DNA from: Paenisporosarcina macmurdoensis
Lineage (GTDB): Bacteria > Bacillota > Bacilli > Bacillales_A > Planococcaceae
Length of the DNA: 64,000 nucleotides
Reading direction: 5' to 3'
Assembly (NCBI RefSeq): GCF_042658845.1
Contig: NZ_JBHSRI010000004.1
Coordinates: 10,147 to 74,146 of the forward strand
The notes under the pieces are model-generated. The model saw only the letters and a list, made by a program, of their open reading frames with translations. It did no database searches and was not told where the DNA came from. The position numbers were made by a program, and so were the translations under genes. How positions within the stretch are numbered: position 1 is the first letter of the stretch; every line of letters begins with the position of its first letter. This document shows, piece by piece, positions 1-8,763 of the stretch.

Positions 1-1
1 T

Positions 2-349
2 TATTTAGGTTCACATATGGTGGGGACAGGATCGTACGCGTTTCGGCCGATTCATGCACATATCTTAGTAGTAGGATGGTTATCTGTATTTAGTTGGGGC
101 GTATTCTATAAATTATTTGAAGTGAAATATCCGAAGTTGGTCAATGCTCATGCGTGGTCTGCGATTTTAGGAGCCATTGGATTAACGGCAGGAATGTGGT
201 TCCAAACTATGCAACCACTCGGAATACCTGAAACATTTTCGCTTGTCTTTTATATCGTTGGTGGAACCACCTTACTTATTAGCTTTGCCTTGTTTGTAGC
301 CGTGACTTTCTGCATTCAACCTGCGAAGAAAGTTGTAGAGAACAGCTGA
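2..349 (+). CDS. Partial oxidase-subunit-I-like small membrane protein (5' end outside window)
   Basis: The frame is open through the left edge, so the true start lies upstream and the ATG at 17 is probably internal. About 115 residues are visible, with three hydrophobic segments. The stretch FRPIHAHILVVGW resembles small four-helix membrane proteins of Bacillales that are distantly related to haem-copper oxidase subunit I; the histidines would be the family hallmark. The stop overlaps the ATG of the following decayed transporter gene (TGATG), so the two were once translationally coupled. The family assignment is from motif recall; a direct role in respiration is not shown. Confidence 0.6.
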   Translation, partial: YLGSHMVGTGSYAFRPIHAHILVVGWLSVFSWGVFYKLFEVKYPKLVNAHAWSAILGAIGLTAGMWFQTMQPLGIPETFSLVFYIVGGTTLLISFALFVAVTFCIQPAKKVVENS

Positions 350-928
350 TGAAAAACATGTGGAAAGAGAAAAAATCAGCTGCTATCGTCCTTGGCGTTT
401 GGCTTATGATCTTGACTGTTTGAACGATATCAGCCCCATCTGCAAAAGAAGTGACATCTCCTTAAGAAAATGGAGGTCTTCCTGCAACAGCGAGATCAGT
501 CGTTGCAAAAAAAGCACTAGAAGACGCTTTTCCATCACAAAAAGGCATTCTCTTATTCATTGTATTCAAGCAAGATGCCCCATTTTCAGATGATGACATC
601 AATCACTTAGCTTCTGAAGTGGAAAAACAAGCAAATGCCCAGTTAGCAACGTCGATTCCTCTATCCCAAATGACCTCACAAGCAAGGCAGTCATTTGTGT
701 CAGATACTGGATCGACTTTTTTTATGCCCATTTTATTCAATGAATCCTTAGAATCGAATGAAATTCATGAAGAAGTCGTGACTAGCTGCAACGTTTGCTG
801 TGTTAATTACTCAACCCGTCCTTGAATTGCAATTGTTCGGATTTACAGTGGCTTTTGGTGTGCTAATCGATACGTTCATTGTACGTCCCATGTTATTACC
901 AGCGTTATTGACCATTCAAAAAAGATGA
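349..928 (+). pseudogene. Decayed MMPL-family transporter (stops, large internal deletion, frameshift)
   Basis: Translation from ATG 349 gives a typical MMPL N-terminus (MKNMWKEKKSAAIVLGVW), but reading through it meets an in-frame TGA at 421 and TAA at 463. The same frame continues with recognisable extracellular-domain sequence (KGILLFIVFKQDAPFSDDD) to about 780. The next sequence, in another frame, encodes the last MMPL segment (FGFTVAFGVLIDTFIV, then RPMLLPALL) and ends at TGA 926-928. Intact homologues have roughly 700 residues or more; here fewer than 200 codons remain, so most membrane segments are deleted. The gene cannot make a working transporter. Confidence 0.8.
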
Positions 929-965
929 ATTTAGTATGTTTTTTTAATCATTTAATTAAAAAGAT

Positions 966-990
966 GTTTCCCAAGTACTCTGTTGGTAAA
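966..990 (+). promoter_or_regulatory. Possible sigma-B promoter of katE
   Basis: GTTTCC (966-971), 13 bases, then GGTAAA (985-990) resembles the sigma-B pattern GTTTAA-N12-15-GGGTAT, about 45 bases before the catalase start. B. subtilis katE is sigma-B dependent, which fits, but the -10 match is imperfect. Confidence 0.35.
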
Positions 991-1033
991 GGATGGGAGG
1001 AGAGGGTTAAAGAATCTAAGGAGGCATCATTAA

Positions 1034-3025
1034 ATGGTGAAAAATAAGAAAGATGAACAGCTAGAGCAATTTCGTGTAGATGACCGCAATCAAAAGATGA
1101 CGACGAACCAAGGCGTAAAAGTTTCAGAAGATGAGTTTTCCTTAAAAGCGGGTCTTCGAGGACCTACATTATTAGAGGATTTTCATTTTCGTGAAAAAAT
1201 GACTCATTTTGATCACGAAAGAATTCCAGAACGTGTTGTCCATGCGAGAGGATTCGCAGCACATGGTGAATTTGAATTGTATGAATCAATGGAGCGGTAC
1301 ACAAAAGCAAGTTTCCTATGTGATACGTCCATAAAGACACCTGTATTTGTGCGCTTTTCAACCGTGGTTGGATCTAGAGGTTCAGCTGAAACAGTTCGTG
1401 ATGTACGAGGATTTGCAACGAAATTTTATACACAAGAGGGAAATTATGATTTAGTTGGAAACAACATTCCAGTATTTTTTATACAAGACGCGATAAAATT
1501 TCCGGATCTAGTACATGCAATAAAGCCAGAACCACACAATGAAATTCCTCAAGCATCAAGTGCTCATGATACGTTTTGGGATTTTCTTGTGAACAATCAA
1601 GAAGCTTCGCATATGGTCATGTGGCTGATGTCCGATCGAGCGATTCCTCGAAGTTTTCGTATGATGGAAGGATTCGGTGTGCATTCCTTCCGTTTTGTAA
1701 ATGAACAAGGTGTAGCCCATTTTGTGAAATTTCATTGGAAGCCATTGTTGGGAGCGCATTCTTTAGTATGGGATGAAGCCCAAAAAATTAGCGGGAAAGA
1801 TCCTGATTTCCATCGACGTGATTTATATGATGCAATTGAAAAAGGTGATTTCGCAGAATATGAATTAGGTGTTCAAATACTAGCAGAAGAAGATGAGTTT
1901 ACATTTGATTTCGATGTATTAGATGCCACAAAAATATGGCCGGAAGAAGATGTGCCAGTCAAACTTATTGGGAAAATGACGCTTAATCGCAATGTGGATA
2001 ATGTCTTTGCTGAAACTGAACAAGTAGCGTTCCATGCAGGGAATGTTGTTCCAGGAATCGATTTTACAAATGACCCTCTATTACAAGGTCGTTTATTCTC
2101 TTATACCGATACTCAATTGATTCGATTAGGCGGTCCGAACTTCCATGAACTGCCGATTAATCGCCCGGTCTGTCCTTTCAATAACAATCAACGTGATGGC
2201 TACGGCCGCATGACCATTAATAAAGGCCCTGTTAGTTACCATAAAAATTCCCTAGCGGATAACACACCTGCGACTTCAAGTGCTGAAGAAGGCGGATTTG
2301 AGCATTATCAAGAGAAGATCGAAGGACGAAAAATTCGTAATCGAAGTGATAGCTTTAGAGACCATTTTTCCCAAGCGACGTTGTTTTGGAATAGTATGAG
2401 TGATGCGGAAAAAACGCATATTACAGACGCATTCATTTTTGAAGTTGGAAAAGTAAAGAGTCAATCGGTTAAACAGCAGGTGGTCGATACGATAGCTAAT
2501 ATTAATGTAGATTTAGCGAAGGTGATTGCAGATTCCATCGGTACCAAACCGCCTACAGGGAATGGTTCTGATGTGACGAAAGCTTCTCCTGCACTTAGTC
2601 AAGAAAATATGGTGAAGAAACCTAATACACGAAAAGTTGGCGTAATTGCGAGTAGAGCCGGAGACATGAATGAGCTTCAAAACACGGTACAGGAGTTAAA
2701 AGAGGCTATGTTAAATGTCGAGATTATTAGTGATAAACTCGGGTCAATCGGGGAGCTACCAATTGACCATACATTTTTAACTACAGATCCCGTATTGTTT
2801 GATGCGATTTTTGTAGCGAGTATGAGCGAAGACAAGAAATTTAAAAAAGAAAGTGATCGTTACGTGATGGAAGCATTTAATCACTTTAAAGCAATTGGTG
2901 CATCTTCTAGCGCAACAGCTATCCTTGTTGGAAAAGAAGGGAGTCCTGGTGTTGTAAATAGCGGAGAAGGAACAGCCTTTGTCGATGCTGTTACAGCACA
3001 CCGTCACTGGACTCGTGAAGTTTAA
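1034..3025 (+). CDS. katE: Large-subunit (clade 2) catalase, KatE/HPII type
   Basis: Cytoplasmic haem catalase that splits hydrogen peroxide into water and oxygen. It has 663 residues, the length of the large-subunit class. The core (about 1-490) shows the catalytic histidine in VHARGFAAHGEFE (His70), the active-site asparagine in LVGNNIPVFF and the haem-ligand tyrosine in RLFSYTDTQLIRLGG. A C-terminal domain (about 535-663), beginning RKVGVIASRAGD, is the DJ-1/PfpI-like flavodoxin fold seen in HPII. The start has a strong AAGGAGG ten bases upstream. It stands alone, closed by a hairpin terminator. Homologues belong to the general stress regulon; a sigma-B-like site lies upstream. Confidence 0.95.
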   Translation: MVKNKKDEQLEQFRVDDRNQKMTTNQGVKVSEDEFSLKAGLRGPTLLEDFHFREKMTHFDHERIPERVVHARGFAAHGEFELYESMERYTKASFLCDTSIKTPVFVRFSTVVGSRGSAETVRDVRGFATKFYTQEGNYDLVGNNIPVFFIQDAIKFPDLVHAIKPEPHNEIPQASSAHDTFWDFLVNNQEASHMVMWLMSDRAIPRSFRMMEGFGVHSFRFVNEQGVAHFVKFHWKPLLGAHSLVWDEAQKISGKDPDFHRRDLYDAIEKGDFAEYELGVQILAEEDEFTFDFDVLDATKIWPEEDVPVKLIGKMTLNRNVDNVFAETEQVAFHAGNVVPGIDFTNDPLLQGRLFSYTDTQLIRLGGPNFHELPINRPVCPFNNNQRDGYGRMTINKGPVSYHKNSLADNTPATSSAEEGGFEHYQEKIEGRKIRNRSDSFRDHFSQATLFWNSMSDAEKTHITDAFIFEVGKVKSQSVKQQVVDTIANINVDLAKVIADSIGTKPPTGNGSDVTKASPALSQENMVKKPNTRKVGVIASRAGDMNELQNTVQELKEAMLNVEIISDKLGSIGELPIDHTFLTTDPVLFDAIFVASMSEDKKFKKESDRYVMEAFNHFKAIGASSSATAILVGKEGSPGVVNSGEGTAFVDAVTAHRHWTREV

Positions 3026-3033
3026 ATAGTTGG

Positions 3034-3066
3034 AATGAGGGGCTCACAACAGAGCTCCTCATTTTC
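3034..3066 (+). terminator. Terminator after katE
   Basis: A 12-bp stem with one G-U pair (3034-3045 with 3052-3063), six-base loop, followed by TTTT, nine bases past the katE stop. Confidence 0.75.
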
Positions 3067-3151
3067 ATAATTTAGATGATGAAATAGTAGTTTTTGATCC
3101 ACAGTGACCCAAAAACCCAGTCAAAATAGTGTGTATTTCTAAATTTTGATG

Positions 3152-3256
3152 TTTAGTTGTAAAATTTGCTTATTTAGTTGTAAAAATGAGGAGTTTAGTT
3201 GTAATTTTGAACGGTTTAGTTGTAAAAATCACTTGTTTAGTTGTAAAAGTAAAAAA
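3152..3256 (+). repeat. 21-bp phased repeat array 1 (five units)
   Basis: The core TTTAGTTGTAAAA begins at 3152, 3173, 3194, 3215 and 3236, exactly 21 bp apart; the third copy reads TTTAGTTGTAATT. The eight or nine bases between cores differ from unit to unit. It lies between the terminators of the convergent genes katE and the YtkA-like lipoprotein. A 37-codon frame (ATG 3149 to TAA 3262) reads heptads FSCKxxx through it but has no ribosome binding site. Confidence 0.9.
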
Positions 3257-3308
3257 ATGTAAAATGTGAAGCCTTCAAAATCAACGGCATCCTTTAACAT
3301 AGCCAATC

Positions 3309-3358
3309 AAAAAAGGGTTATCCGTGAGTGACTAGCACTCTTGGATAACCCTTTTTAT
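3309..3358 (-). terminator. Terminator of the YtkA-like lipoprotein gene, probably bidirectional
   Basis: A long perfect stem, AAAAAGGGTTATCC with GGATAACCCTTTTT, with an inner GAGTG/CACTC stem and T-runs on both strands. It sits three bases from the stop codon of the minus-strand lipoprotein gene. Confidence 0.85.
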
Positions 3359-3360
3359 AG

Positions 3361-4122
3361 TTACTTAACGGTATAAGTCTTTTTCACGTGGTTGTGCAAG
3401 TCGTCACCTTTTGTCACATGCACTTCAATTTCGTAAGTGCCTGTTTCAGTAAATGTGAATTCTGTTTGATAGACACCCGCTTTTTCTTCGGGTGCTTCCA
3501 GCCACGTATGATGTTCTGCATCGCTTCGTTTAATGTCGTATTGTACACGTGCACCTTCAAGTGGTTCGTCATCTAGTGAGACATCTGCTACTAACATGAT
3601 TGCTTCACCAACAGTCGTCGTGCCTTCCTTAAAGTCAATGGTTACTCCATCTGCGTGATGATTCTCACCCGATGTTGCATGTTTGACTGGCGCTGCGCTA
3701 TCAGGTACACTCGCGGCTTCTTCGCCACCTGTAATAGATATTTGTTTCGTTGGCATGGTATGCATAGAGCGAGCCGTTACATGTGACGTAATATCATAGG
3801 TGCCATTCGTTTCAAATGTATAGTCAATGGTATATAGCTTATCTTCGTTTAATGAGCCATCCAGCATCTCTTTTTCGCCAGAACTTAAGTTGAGAACTTC
3901 AAACTTCACTTCGTCCGCATCTTCAACGATTTCCTCACCTTGTGTTACAGCTGCAGTAAAGGTTACTGCTTCACCTGCTGTAGCTGTTTCAGGAACCGTT
4001 AAATCCACTTCCAACATTTCAGGCACTTCATCTGCCGTAGTTGCATCATGTTCTTCCTTTGTCCCGCAAGCACTAAGAGTAAGAACGGTAAGAATCGAGC
4101 CAATTGCCAAAAATCGTTTCAT
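3361..4122 (-). CDS. Lipoprotein with two YtkA-like domains
   Basis: A 253-residue exported protein. The signal peptide ends in a lipobox (LTLSAC, Cys19), so it should be lipid-anchored on the outer face of the membrane. Two similar immunoglobulin-like segments follow, at about 38-135 and 160-253; each ends in a GTYDI/GTYEIEVHV strand typical of YtkA-like domains. A His-rich linker (GENHHADG) and a histidine-rich second domain hint at metal, perhaps copper, binding, but this is inferred. The gene stands alone with its own terminator. Confidence 0.75.
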   Translation of the reverse strand: MKRFLAIGSILTVLTLSACGTKEEHDATTADEVPEMLEVDLTVPETATAGEAVTFTAAVTQGEEIVEDADEVKFEVLNLSSGEKEMLDGSLNEDKLYTIDYTFETNGTYDITSHVTARSMHTMPTKQISITGGEEAASVPDSAAPVKHATSGENHHADGVTIDFKEGTTTVGEAIMLVADVSLDDEPLEGARVQYDIKRSDAEHHTWLEAPEEKAGVYQTEFTFTETGTYEIEVHVTKGDDLHNHVKKTYTVK

Positions 4123-4300
4123 TTGTCATGCTCCTCGTATTCGTTGTGTGATGCCATTGTATCAAATAATTACGGAAACAGCTGTGACAGAACTCGTAAC
4201 GAGTATGGCCATGGAAGCGTATTTCATTAATTTGACATGAAACACATAGGGGTATAATGCTGTTGTTATATTCATGATCCTAAAAATGGATGGACAAATA

Positions 4301-4864
4301 CTACAAACGTTTCACCATGTGATGAAATGACCCACCGTAGATTTCCCAAGGTTCTGCTACGTGATAGCCGACACGTTCATATAAACGAATGGCCGCTTCT
4401 TTTTCAAGTTCTACATTGAGTGCGACTTTAGAGAAGCCAGCTTCACGAGCAACTGCTTCAGCTTGAGCCAGTAATAAACTACCGATGCCTTGTCCTCGGA
4501 ATGCAGGATTAACGCAGACGGTATCGATATAGTATTCATCAATACGTGCTTCAGGTGGAATGACGATGTTGTCACCCGTTTTATTGCGTAACCAAGTGAC
4601 TAAACTGGCATCTAACTGAATGGCATCTAGCCCAGAATAGAGCACCATCACACCCATGATTTCATTATCTTTTTCTGCAATACAAGTCGATAGATAAGAA
4701 TGACGATTATCGTCGCGTTTAAATAATTGAATGAGTTCATCCTCTACGGCAGTGACATCGGTTTCACCCGTCATTTGTTCAGCGATGTTGCCGATTGCAT
4801 CAATGATAAGAGGGACGGCAACTGATGCATCTGAAGGTCTTGCTTTTCGTATATGTATATTCAT
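4301..4864 (-). CDS. GNAT family N-acetyltransferase
   Basis: Predicted acetyl-CoA-dependent N-acetyltransferase of 187 residues; substrate unknown. The acetyl-CoA loop RGQGIGSLL follows the strand DTVCVNPAFRG, and the C-terminal half holds the usual AIRLYERVGY element. The start is the ATG at 4864, because AAGGAG lies nine bases upstream; a longer frame from 4930 would begin inside poorly coding sequence. The gene is divergent from the PfkB kinase. Confidence 0.85.
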   Translation of the reverse strand: MNIHIRKARPSDASVAVPLIIDAIGNIAEQMTGETDVTAVEDELIQLFKRDDNRHSYLSTCIAEKDNEIMGVMVLYSGLDAIQLDASLVTWLRNKTGDNIVIPPEARIDEYYIDTVCVNPAFRGQGIGSLLLAQAEAVAREAGFSKVALNVELEKEAAIRLYERVGYHVAEPWEIYGGSFHHMVKRL

Positions 4865-4966
4865 GTCGATCAACTCCTTGTAGCCACTATACCAAAAAAA
4901 TATTGAAGTTCCATCTATGGCGCGCTTCATGGTAATCTAGAACTACTAAAATAGAGGAGGATGGTT

Positions 4967-5908
4967 ATGGTTCAATCAAATAAAACCCACGTCCTCACTT
5001 ACGGGGATGCCTTTGTCGACTACATTGCCGACAATACAACCAATTCGTCATTTTCAATGTTTTTAGGTGGCGCTACGGTAAATGTCGCAGTTGGAGTAGC
5101 CAGATTAGGTGTGCCGTCCGCTTTTATTACCATTACGGGGGATGACACAACTTCTGAATTTGTACGAGGAGAACTTAAAAAGGAAGACGTTATTATGGAT
5201 TATGCAAAACTTGAGCCCGAAAAGCGGGTGAGTGGCGTATATGTTCATTTAACAGAAGACCATGATCGCATTTTTCATCGATATATCGATGATGCACCCG
5301 ATATTCAAGTAGCCGTTCACGACTTGAAAGAAGAAGCATTTCAAAAAGCCTCCATTCTCAATTTGTGTTCAGGAACCATGTTTCAACCGACAGCGCTTGA
5401 AACTTCTCGAAAAGCAGTAGAATATGCGAAGAAGCATAATGCTTTGTTTTCCTTCGATACAAATATTCGTCCATTGCGTTGGAAAAGTGAAGCGGAGTGC
5501 CGGGAAACGATTTCCTCGTTTTTCAAGGATGCCGATTTATTGAAATTCACAGAAGAAGAGCTGACGTTTTTAACTGAAACGCAGTCAGTAGAAGAAGGAC
5601 TCGCAAAGATTGCACATTTGGACGTTCCAGTTATCTTGATTACAGCAGGAGCAGACGGTACTTACGCCGTGTTAAATAAACAACTTCAACATGTTCCTGT
5701 AGAACCCGTCGTTGCTGTTGATACGACAGGAGCGGGCGATGCTTTTATGGCGGGCGTTTTGCGTTATGTACATTTAAATGGTTTGCCTACAACAATGGAA
5801 TCGTTAGTTCGTTGTACAGCATTTGCGAATCATCTAGGAGCCCTTGCAGCGACAAAAGCGGGTGCATTAACGGCCTTGCCGAGACTGAGTGAATTGAAGG
5901 TAACTTAA
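4967..5908 (+). CDS. PfkB family carbohydrate kinase (fructokinase-like)
   Basis: ATP-dependent sugar kinase of the ribokinase/PfkB fold, 313 residues. The N-terminal signature GGATVNVAVGVARLG and the C-terminal anion hole and catalytic aspartate motif DTTGAGDAFMAG are both present. Sequence style resembles fructokinases or 2-keto-3-deoxygluconate kinases; the substrate cannot be read. ATG 4967 is chosen over ATG 4961 because GAGGAGG abuts the earlier codon and gives a normal six-base spacing to the later one. A strong terminator follows at once, so it is monocistronic. Confidence 0.88.
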   Translation: MVQSNKTHVLTYGDAFVDYIADNTTNSSFSMFLGGATVNVAVGVARLGVPSAFITITGDDTTSEFVRGELKKEDVIMDYAKLEPEKRVSGVYVHLTEDHDRIFHRYIDDAPDIQVAVHDLKEEAFQKASILNLCSGTMFQPTALETSRKAVEYAKKHNALFSFDTNIRPLRWKSEAECRETISSFFKDADLLKFTEEELTFLTETQSVEEGLAKIAHLDVPVILITAGADGTYAVLNKQLQHVPVEPVVAVDTTGAGDAFMAGVLRYVHLNGLPTTMESLVRCTAFANHLGALAATKAGALTALPRLSELKVT

Positions 5909-5949
5909 AAACTCGCCCGTTGACTGTGCTGTCAGCGGGCGAGTTTTTA
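5907..5949. terminator. Bidirectional terminator between pfkB-like gene and ykoC
   Basis: A 17-base arm pairs across a short loop (AAAACTCGCCCGTTGAC with GTCAGCGGGCGAGTTTTT, one mismatch), with A-run and T-run on the two sides. It starts within the kinase stop codon and ends four bases from the ykoC stop. Confidence 0.88.
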
Positions 5950-5952
5950 ATG

Positions 5953-6714
5953 TTACCGTAACAAATATCCCGCTACGCTACTTCCTATTAACAACGCAAC
6001 CATGATGGCTGCGAGTAACCAATCACGGCCGTTTATGAAAATTGGTTCGTAATACGTCGAACGTCGCTCGCCCGTAAAGCCTCGAGCTTCCATGGCAAAT
6101 GCAGATCGTTCGGCACGACGAACAGCTCCTGCAAGTAACGGAATTAACAATCTCCGCAAACCTAGTAATCGTTGCCAGACGTACTTTTCTTCTCCAATTC
6201 CCCGCAATCGGTGTGCATGACGAATGTGAATGAATTCCTCCTTCACGACGGGTAAAAACTGATAGCCAACCATCACCCCATAGGCAAGTTTTGGAGACAG
6301 GCGCAACTGTTGCATGAGACTCATGACAAATTTAACTGGCTCCGTGGTTAATGCAAACAACAAGGACATCGATGAAAAAGCGAAGACACGGAACGCTAAT
6401 GATAACGCTGTATTCCACTGAGTATGTGTCACTTCAAATCCTCTCCATGACCAGATGACATGGCCACTTGTATCAGCGGCAAAAAGCAAAGTAGTCCATA
6501 AATAACCGAAGGCAGTAAAGGCGATGGGGATCATGAACAAAGACCAGACTTTCCAATTCACTCGACTAAATAATAGTTGAAGAAGGATAACCCCCAGGAA
6601 GAATAATAAAGGGGTCCATGGATTGAAAAACCACGCTAGAGTCAACATGGAAACTAGAACTAAAATAAATTTTAGGCTAGGATTCATTTCGTGTAACCAT
6701 GTGCGACTAGACAT
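5953..6714 (-). CDS. ykoC: ECF transporter transmembrane (T) component, thiamine-precursor type
   Basis: EcfT subunit coupling the ATPase YkoD to the substrate-binding subunit YkoE. It has 253 residues with about five or six membrane segments. The cytoplasmic coupling region carries the family arginine motifs (RRAERSAFAMEARGF). The start is ATG 6714, which follows GGAG by nine bases and overlaps the ykoD stop by eight bases; an upstream TTG at 6729 is less likely. It is the last gene of the riboswitch-controlled ykoFEDC set. Confidence 0.88.
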   Translation of the reverse strand: MSSRTWLHEMNPSLKFILVLVSMLTLAWFFNPWTPLLFFLGVILLQLLFSRVNWKVWSLFMIPIAFTAFGYLWTTLLFAADTSGHVIWSWRGFEVTHTQWNTALSLAFRVFAFSSMSLLFALTTEPVKFVMSLMQQLRLSPKLAYGVMVGYQFLPVVKEEFIHIRHAHRLRGIGEEKYVWQRLLGLRRLLIPLLAGAVRRAERSAFAMEARGFTGERRSTYYEPIFINGRDWLLAAIMVALLIGSSVAGYLLR

Positions 6715-8179
6715 GTGAACACGCTCCAATCGGTGCTACTAGTTGATGTTTTTCTAATACTTGCTCCAGCTGCCACAACACATCATTGTCAAACCACCCA
6801 GTCAATTGCCCATCTTTAATTAACAAAATAGTGTCAGCAATGGCTGCTGCAAAGGTCATATCATGGGTTACGATTAAAATCGCAAATCCTTCTTTTGCGC
6901 GAGCATCGATTAAATGAAACAATTCTTTAAGAGCCGCTTCATCTTGTCCAGAAGTAGGTTCATCCAGCAAAAGCACAGGTCTTTTATCTGCAAGCATCGC
7001 CCCAATGGCCACGCGCCGCTTTTGCCCATGGCTGACTGAGAAAGGGTGAGCTTGCTCTATTTCGTTCAATCGTAAACGACCCATAAGGTCAGAGATCTCT
7101 TCTTCATTTGTGTTATTCGAAAATCGGATTTCTTCTCTTACACTTTGTGCGACAAATAACTGTTCAGGTGATTGTGGAACATAACCCGGAAGCATGTTGC
7201 CACTTTTTATCATGCCCTGTGATTTTTTTAAAATGCCACATATGGTTTTTAAAAGAGTAGACTTGCCGCTGCCATTTGGACCTGCAAGTACGGCGATTTC
7301 TCCTCGTTGTAAATGAAATGAAATGTCCTTCAATAACTGTTTACCTTTCACATGTACATGTATGTTTCTAGCTGCAAAAGCTACTTCTTCTTGAATAGCC
7401 GAAACGCGTTTAGGATAGGACATGCTAGACCTTACTGGATTCACTTCGATTGGGAGGTCTCCTGATGCATGGACGTGAATGGCACGATCAAAAAAAGTTC
7501 CCCATAGATCAAGTTGGTGCTCGACGGCGATAATAGTTAATGGATATGGCCATTTCAAGGTATCGAGCCACTCCACAAATTGTTGTGCAGTTAGCGGGTC
7601 TAGATGGGCAAGTGGTTCATCGAGTAACAACACTTCTGGTTGCATGAGAATCGCGCACGCTGTTGCCACGCGTTGTTTCATTCCCCCAGAAAGAGTTTGT
7701 ATGGTCGTTTTACGGAATGCTGTAAGTCCCGTCATTTCAAGAGTTTCCATGATGCGGGTCTCCATTTCTGGTCGACGAACATGCAAGTTTTCTAATGTGA
7801 AAGCCATTTCCTGTTCAACTGTGGGCATACAGAACTGTGTATCTGGATCTTGAAACACAGTAGCAATACGGTGGTTGATTTCACCAGGTGCAAAACTTGC
7901 AGCATCACGTTGCCAAAGTGTGATTGAACCTTCAAGGTCACCATCGCAATTGTCAGGATACAAGCGATTCATTAAATACAATAAGGTGCTTTTCCCGCAT
8001 CCACTTGGACCATATAAAGCGACACGTTCACCAGCTCGAATGGAGAATGAAATGTTTCTGAAAACGGGAGATTCATCGTCTGGAAATTGAAAAGTAACAC
8101 CTTTAAAATCAATGATTACCGGAGTTTCTTGAGTTATAACATTTGTTTTTGTGAGAAGGGAATTAACCAATAACCTCAC
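6707..8179 (-). CDS. ykoD: ECF transporter ATPase with two fused nucleotide-binding domains
   Basis: Energises uptake of a thiamine precursor, probably hydroxymethylpyrimidine. Its 490 residues hold two ABC ATPase domains. Domain 1 (about 25-240) has Walker A GPSGCGKST, signature LSGGMKQR and Walker B VLLLDEP. Domain 2 (about 275-480) has GPNGSGKST, a variant signature VSHGQKRR and VLLLDEPTSG. The start is GTG 8179, overlapping the end of ykoE, so translational coupling is likely; no strong ribosome binding site is seen there. The double-ATPase architecture and order F-E-D-C match B. subtilis ykoFEDC. Confidence 0.9.
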   Translation of the reverse strand: MRLLVNSLLTKTNVITQETPVIIDFKGVTFQFPDDESPVFRNISFSIRAGERVALYGPSGCGKSTLLYLMNRLYPDNCDGDLEGSITLWQRDAASFAPGEINHRIATVFQDPDTQFCMPTVEQEMAFTLENLHVRRPEMETRIMETLEMTGLTAFRKTTIQTLSGGMKQRVATACAILMQPEVLLLDEPLAHLDPLTAQQFVEWLDTLKWPYPLTIIAVEHQLDLWGTFFDRAIHVHASGDLPIEVNPVRSSMSYPKRVSAIQEEVAFAARNIHVHVKGKQLLKDISFHLQRGEIAVLAGPNGSGKSTLLKTICGILKKSQGMIKSGNMLPGYVPQSPEQLFVAQSVREEIRFSNNTNEEEISDLMGRLRLNEIEQAHPFSVSHGQKRRVAIGAMLADKRPVLLLDEPTSGQDEAALKELFHLIDARAKEGFAILIVTHDMTFAAAIADTILLIKDGQLTGWFDNDVLWQLEQVLEKHQLVAPIGACSHV

Positions 8180-8762
8180 CTTTTATCTTGTGATTTCTAC
8201 CTGCATCACGAGAAATGGCATAACCACGAAGGGCCCCAGTAGCGAGTAAACCATCCGATAAATACTTACCACCTAAGCCAGCAATAACAGCTCCACTGAT
8301 GACACGAAGCGTAAACATTAACACTAATAAAGATGGATCGAGAGCCGCGTAACCAGACACCAAGAAGCCATAAGCAAAACTAAAGACTGCGGAACCGACA
8401 CCTGCTAAACAAAGTACCCACCAGTTATAACGCTTGTAGCCAGTTGCAGCAAATGCCGCTTCCGCACCTAGTCCCTGAACAAGTCCCGATAAAATCAAAC
8501 GAGGACCAACTGCATTACCAATCATCACTTCAATCATGGCAGCCATCGTTTCTGACAACAAAGCAGCACCTGGTTTACGAATGATGTACGCACTGATAAT
8601 CGAAACAATAAACCAAATTCCAAACATCCATTCATACGCAATTGGACCAATCACACCCGCCCAAATGTTACCGACTTGGACAAATAGTAAATACACGACC
8701 GCAAATACAACGGCAAACACGGACATTAAGACGACTTCTTTCAGTTTCCATGACTTCAACAT
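8163..8762 (-). CDS. ykoE: ECF transporter substrate-binding (S) component YkoE
   Basis: Membrane subunit expected to bind thiamine or its pyrimidine precursor. It has 199 residues and about six hydrophobic segments, with FAVVFAVVYLLFVQVG near the N-terminus, typical of YkoE. ATG 8762 is chosen because AAAGGAG lies nine bases upstream; the ATG at 8771 touches that site. Its start lies one base after the ykoF stop and its end overlaps ykoD, indicating tight coupling. The substrate is inferred from the family and from the TPP riboswitch upstream. Confidence 0.88.
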   Translation of the reverse strand: MLKSWKLKEVVLMSVFAVVFAVVYLLFVQVGNIWAGVIGPIAYEWMFGIWFIVSIISAYIIRKPGAALLSETMAAMIEVMIGNAVGPRLILSGLVQGLGAEAAFAATGYKRYNWWVLCLAGVGSAVFSFAYGFLVSGYAALDPSLLVLMFTLRVISGAVIAGLGGKYLSDGLLATGALRGYAISRDAGRNHKIKGEVIG

Positions 8763-8763
8763 G

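Noticed and set aside
360..593. Open frame of 77 codons on the plus strand
   Set aside because: It is out of frame with the MMPL relic, which explains the sequence better; the product is low-complexity Ser/Arg/Cys.
3152..3256. Phased arrays as CRISPR arrays
   Set aside because: Cores are 10-13 bases and gaps 8-11 bases, far below CRISPR repeat and spacer sizes; no cas gene is in the window.
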